DNA of 64,000 nt from Selaginella tamariscina (Eukaryota > Streptophyta > Lycopodiopsida > Selaginellales > Selaginellaceae), in NCBI GenBank assembly GCA_003024785.1, contig PUQB01000045.1, forward strand, positions 845,265 through 909,264, read 5' to 3'. Shown here piece by piece: positions 59,742 through 64,000 of this stretch. The notes beneath the pieces are model-generated. The model was not told where the DNA came from. It was given only the letters and a program-made list of their open reading frames with translations, and did no database searches. Numbering within the stretch: position 1 is the first letter of the stretch; each line of letters starts with the position of its first letter. A program made the position numbers and the translations under genes.

Positions 59742-61691
59742 ATGTACAAGATCGCCAAGCAGGATGAGTTATCAATCATTACCTCGTTCGCCAGTCTAGC
59801 AAAACAATACGGAGTGTTAAAAGATCACTGCAGAGCGAAGCAACTCCATCACCAGATCGTGTCTGGACCATACAACACTAACGTCTTCCTCCTGAACTCT
59901 CTTGTTGAAATGTATGGAAAGCTGGGAGACATCGAGGAGGCAAACAATCTCTTCACTCAGATACTCAATCCCAATTCTTACTCATGGAACATCATCATCT
60001 CTGCGTGTGCCCAGAACAAGCAAATGCAGAAAGCGCAGATGTACTTCGAGAATTCCCCTCACCGGACTGAAGTTACATGGACTGCAATGATAAGCGGATA
60101 TGGGCAGGTGAATGATCTTCAGAAGTCTGTTTCTCTCTTTCAGATCATGCCACAGTGGGATCTCCGCTCGTGGAATGTAATGCTTGCTGCATATGCCCAA
60201 AGAGGGGATATCACAGAAGCCAGGAGGATGTTCGAAGAAATGCCGATGCGTGACGTTGTTGCCTGGACAACGCTCTTACAGAATGGTTCTCTTCAGGAAG
60301 GAACTCTGTTCTTTGAAAGGATGCCTCACCGGAACTTGGTATCGTGGAACTCCATGCTTGCGGGATACGTGCAGAATGGGGAAGACAGAGAGGCTGGTTC
60401 TCTCTTTGAATGCATGCCGGAGAGAGACTTGTTCTCGTGGAATTCACTCTTGTCTTGTTTCGCGCAGTACGGGGATGTGGAAGAAGCCGAACTGTTCTTC
60501 AGAAACATGCCTGGCTGGGATGTGCTCTCCTGGAACTCCCTCCTTGCAGCATATGCCCAGTATGGGCATTTCATAGATGCAAAGCTTCAATTCGAAAGAA
60601 TGCCGACCCACGATGTGGTTTCATGGACTTCGGTAGTTCAGGCATATTGTACAGGCGGGGAGCTACTGAATGCAGAGAACACTCTTAAGAGAATGCCATA
60701 CCACGACGTTGTCTCGCTCACTGCGATTCTACAAGCTTACGGGGACAACGGGGAGAGTCTGAATGCGAAGGCTTGCTTTGATGGGATTGTGCACAGGAAC
60801 CTGATCTCCTGGAATGCGTTGCTTTCTGGATATGAACACTGCAGAGAAGTGTTTGAGGTGATGCCTCAGTGGAGCATCGTATCGTGGAACCTACTGATGA
60901 AAGCATACAGTCAGTCAAGGAGTATCATTCAAGTGAAGAAGCTCTTCGAGGAAATGCCACAGAGAGACTCAATGGCTTGGAACTGTCTCCTCATGGCATA
61001 TGTGCAGTCTGGGGAAACCGCTCAAGCGATGTTCGTCTTCAATAACATGCCGCAGAGAGAATCCATTTCCTGTATCTGTATGATCTTCGTGTATAGCCAG
61101 AGCGTCGGATTGACAGAAGCCAAGAGTCTCTTCGATGAGCTTCCGGAGAGGAGTGTCTCCTCGTGGAACGCTATCATATCTGTATATGCCCAAAAGGGGC
61201 ATTTTCAATATGCAAGAAGGATGTTTGATAGTTTAACACTGAAGGATATTGTTACATGGAATGTGTTAATTACTGCTTATTCTCATAATGGACACCTAAG
61301 AGAGAGCACTGAGCTCTTTAGTGAGATGCATTTAGAGGGGTTTCGACCGGACGAGATAACATACGTTGGGCTTCTCACTGGATGCAGTCATGCAGGCTTA
61401 CTTGAAGACAGTGTGAAGTATTTTATTTCTATGGTTTCTGACCATGGGTTATCTCCTGTGATCGAGCACTTTCATTGTATGATTGATGTTCTTGGACGGT
61501 TGAATCAAGTTAAACAGGCTGAGGAACTTATACAGTGTATGCCTTTCTTACCGGATGCCATGGCTTGGAGGACGTTGCTTGCTGCTTGTGAGGACAAGGC
61601 TTGGGGAGCTCACGTGGCTTCATGTGCTGTTGAGCTCGATCCTACACATGGCTCGTCTTATGTTTTGCTCTCAAACATGTACAGGTCTTAA
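59742..61691 (+). CDS. PLS-class pentatricopeptide repeat protein
   Basis: 649 uninterrupted residues with PPR repeats: LLNSLVEMYGKLGDIEEANNLF, YSWNIIISACAQNKQMQKA, WNVMLAAYAQRGDITEARRMF and others to WNAIISVYAQKGHFQYARRMF. Many repeats are 31 residues (S type). An E-type start (HYHCMIDVLGR analogue, PDAMAWRTLLAACEDK, SSYVLLSNMYR) is cut at 61691. At AACATGTACAG|GTCTTA the E motif breaks at a donor-like site followed by a CT tract, so a downstream exon may exist, but none was found. No DYW domain. An organellar RNA-binding role is inferred. Confidence 0.88.
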   Translation: MYKIAKQDELSIITSFASLAKQYGVLKDHCRAKQLHHQIVSGPYNTNVFLLNSLVEMYGKLGDIEEANNLFTQILNPNSYSWNIIISACAQNKQMQKAQMYFENSPHRTEVTWTAMISGYGQVNDLQKSVSLFQIMPQWDLRSWNVMLAAYAQRGDITEARRMFEEMPMRDVVAWTTLLQNGSLQEGTLFFERMPHRNLVSWNSMLAGYVQNGEDREAGSLFECMPERDLFSWNSLLSCFAQYGDVEEAELFFRNMPGWDVLSWNSLLAAYAQYGHFIDAKLQFERMPTHDVVSWTSVVQAYCTGGELLNAENTLKRMPYHDVVSLTAILQAYGDNGESLNAKACFDGIVHRNLISWNALLSGYEHCREVFEVMPQWSIVSWNLLMKAYSQSRSIIQVKKLFEEMPQRDSMAWNCLLMAYVQSGETAQAMFVFNNMPQRESISCICMIFVYSQSVGLTEAKSLFDELPERSVSSWNAIISVYAQKGHFQYARRMFDSLTLKDIVTWNVLITAYSHNGHLRESTELFSEMHLEGFRPDEITYVGLLTGCSHAGLLEDSVKYFISMVSDHGLSPVIEHFHCMIDVLGRLNQVKQAEELIQCMPFLPDAMAWRTLLAACEDKAWGAHVASCAVELDPTHGSSYVLLSNMYRS

Positions 61692-61703
61692 TCCCCTCTC
61701 TCT

Positions 61704-61745
<42 letters not shown>

Positions 61746-61880
61746 ATATATATATATAATATATATATTGTGTGTGTGTGTGTGTGCATTATGTATGCGT
61801 ACCGAAAGATTTTGCTGCCATCTGGTTAAGCACTGACATAATCTAGCAAAAAAACATAAACTCGTTCAAAGCGAGCAAAG
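61692..61880. repeat. (CT)n/(TA)n/(GT)n tract
   Basis: About 100 bp of CT, TA and GT repeats directly after the PPR coding end, then a short unique 3' flank shared with the convergent SET gene. Confidence 0.8.
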
Positions 61881-63211
61881 TTAACCGGTTAGTTCCAAGG
61901 CTTGCCGAAGCATAATCGGACCTGCCTCGTCTCCAAACCACGCCTTGAATCCTCTCTCTAAGAGTTTGTAGCCGCGAGTCCCTGAAAGGTGTGCAAAACT
62001 CATTAGCGTTGGCCAGTGCTGCACGAATCCTCCGTGAGCGTGATCCAGCATTGCCTCAACAAGCAACTGAGGTTCTACAACCGGTGCTGCTTTGTCATAA
62101 GCAGCCTTATCACCTTCTACAGCTTTGACAGTGGCTGCAACTAAATAATGCACCCAATAAGTCTCGTGGTACGCGGAACGAATGAGTTGCATCTGACGTT
62201 GATTGAGACGGAGCTTGGTCATCGTAGCTTCCAGCGACTCTGCATTAATTCCGAATCTGAACTTCTTAAGTGCCGCAATCAGTCGCCACTCTAATATGCA
62301 TTTCTCGCACATACAATTCCCTGCTCCGTTTGTTGCTCGTACCTGCCTTGGTGAAGCAGCATCGACACCAGGAGGAGAAATCAGCAGGATTTGTCCTGAA
62401 TCGATCGTCTTACTGGCCCGCAGGATGATGGCATTGCCCGCCATGGTGGCTGCTAAATTGGGAGTACAAGCGCGTGCGATCCTGTGAAGAATAGGCCAGA
62501 TTCCGCTCACCGTGTTCACTGTGAATACATCTGGAGAATTAGCATCCCGGTCGACTCCATCTCCGAGTATAGCACTTGGGACCGAGACAATCAGCAGCTC
62601 GCCGGGCATGACCTTTGCGTTGACGAGCAGCCCCGAATCTGGAGAAATGACAATGCGAGAGTCCAGGAAATCGGAGAGTGGCTGCTGCGCTGGATGGAGT
62701 ACCCCAACCAAAGTGCCGCCTTCCATTTGCATCTCTGCAAGAAGATTTGGTGGAAAGACATCGCCTTGCGACTCCTTGAGAGGTTCCATGGGCTCCGCAA
62801 GCGGATCCTTGGCCGGGAGCTGCAAGCACCACGACTGATAGAAAAGAAACGTGAATCAAGAAACAGATACATACCTGATTCTCGGGTGAGGGATCGACAT
62901 TGCCTCCAGGCTCTTGCGCCTTGCCTAGCTGCTGCGAATGGGAGAGGTAAGAGACAGCAAGCAATGGATGAAACATGATTTTGTTTACCGGAATCAGTCG
63001 GAGCCGCGTCTGGAGTCTCCATGGCGAGGGATGAGGTGCTGCCACATTGCGATTCCAAGTCATGGACGACGATGCAAACGGGAAAGAAGCTGATAGGGAG
63101 TGGAGTGTAGAACACTGCAAACAGGAATAAATCACGTCTTAAGAAACGCTACTGATTTCTAAAATTTCGTACATTTGAAGCATTGCGGAGGATCATAGAC
63201 GACATTGCCAT
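61881..63211 (-). CDS. Plastid-targeted SET-domain protein
   Basis: Exons 63173-63211, 62989-63114, 62875-62931 and 61881-62834 join in phase 0 at GT-AG introns, giving 391 residues without any correction. The first two exons (MAMSSMILRNAS, STLHSLSASFPFASSS) look like a chloroplast transit peptide. The third part has a SET-like core: NAKVMPGELLIVSVP, the substrate/cofactor motif RACTPNLAA (in place of NHSCxPN), GQILLISP, then a CMCEKC cysteine cluster and a helical C-terminus. The Asn-His of the SET active-site motif is replaced, so catalysis is doubtful. The target is unknown. Confidence 0.75.
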
Positions 63212-64000
63212 TGCGATCTAGAAGAACGAGAGGGCAATTGCACTCTACTTATACATGCCCAGTGTTCTCCCGGCAAGGCGGGAACACAAGAAACGACGCC
63301 ACGCGACAACTCACGCCACGGTATATTTTCAAATTACAACATTCTTCAAAGGGTAAAAGCAGAGCCGTTGGATTGTGATAGCATATTCTACCGTTTTAAC
63401 CTAGGTAAACCGCGTGTTAAGCAATCAGGAACTTACGACCGATGTTCAAATGAAATGCATTTCAGTTTTGAAGGGCGGCAGGCCACGTACGGTGGGTACG
63501 GACGGTGTGAAATGCCGGTCCCACACGATTGGTAAAACGGCGAGGACTGCCACGTGCCCGGCTTGGTGGTTTCTACCGAAGTGCCAAGTAAGATTTTTTG
63601 AGTCCGACAGGAAACGAAAAAATCTGTCATCATACACAATCGTTCAATGAAATAAGATTTAGGGTTTTAAATTTAACCGTTAGATCTTGGATATTGATCT
63701 GAATCCAACCTGTAAAGCTTAAGGAATGTAACATTGCTCAAGATTACTATTTAATTATGCAATTCGGATATACGTAACACACACATACTATATAAATAGC
63801 ATACAGGTGTGTGTTTCTATATATGTGTGCGTGTGACTCTACGTGTTAACTTACACATGCAAAAATGTGGAAAGAAATCTCAAATTAATAAACTTTTTAT
63901 TCTCTTTGGACGTAGACCTATTATTAACATGATGTAGATGTTAATAAATCGGCCACTATGATATATAAATACACTATATATACCTTGATAGGCAGATGTC
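63212..64000. other. Intergenic / SET-gene promoter side
   Basis: No gene recognised. GC-richer between 63460 and 63580, with a G-box (below), then AT-rich. Confidence 0.5.
63551..63556. promoter_or_regulatory. G-box CACGTG
   Basis: A perfect CACGTG in the flank 340 bp upstream of the SET-domain gene start. It suits light or ABA control by bZIP/bHLH factors, but a 6-bp match may be chance. Confidence 0.3.

Noticed and set aside
61692..61760. The CT tract after the PPR gene as a transcription terminator
   Set aside because: Plant Pol II termination has no such signal; it is a microsatellite.

Overview
The window is nuclear DNA of a land plant. It carries PLS-type PPR genes, an LRR receptor kinase, plant F-box genes, two oleosins, a plastid rhodanese (STR9 type), a LIR1-like protein, a CYP72-clan P450 and a Ty1-copia element. 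Introns are very short (often 44-70 nt) and are packed with GT/CA and GA/CT microsatellites, and two genes have many PLS-PPR repeats. This best fits a lycophyte such as Selaginella, but that is inference.

Layout: 0-2.3 kb, 3' part of a dsRNA-binding-domain gene (+). 2.6-4.5 kb, PPR gene (-). 6.2-15.7 kb, an LRR receptor kinase (+) flanked by four paralogous small secreted cysteine-rich (8-Cys, LTP-like) genes, with an F-box/LRR gene and a duplicated scrap of the kinase. 16.3-35.9 kb, a rearranged block built from repeated partial copies of the 3' half of a nicotinate phosphoribosyltransferase (NAPRT) gene. Five copies of a small RNA-binding-like ORF lie in or next to this block, and it is invaded by a copia element and two related DDE-transposase-like elements. 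A multi-exon P450 gene sits inside it (32.7-34.2 kb). 36.2-38.7 kb, the complete NAPRT gene (-), divergent from STR9 (+). 39.6-40.7 kb, head-to-head oleosin pair. 40.9-46.6 kb, an FAD oxidoreductase and an apyrase (+). 46.9-55.7 kb, LIR1-like, a plant/fungal-type tyrosine phosphatase and a WDR91 homologue (all -). 55.7-58.1 kb, AT-rich simple-sequence DNA. 58.1-63.2 kb, F-box gene, copia fragment, second PPR gene (+) and a plastid-targeted SET-domain protein (-).

Most genes can be read only by assuming one-base losses in short homopolymers (TTT to TT, GGG to GG and so on). Because the same error appears in well-conserved housekeeping genes, I read it as residual long-read consensus error, not as mass pseudogenisation. 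Gene ends and some starts are therefore approximate.

The most unusual structure is the NAPRT-derived array: exon fragments in both orientations, a fold-back of exons 11-13, and a repeatedly co-duplicated gene carrying its own TATA box.
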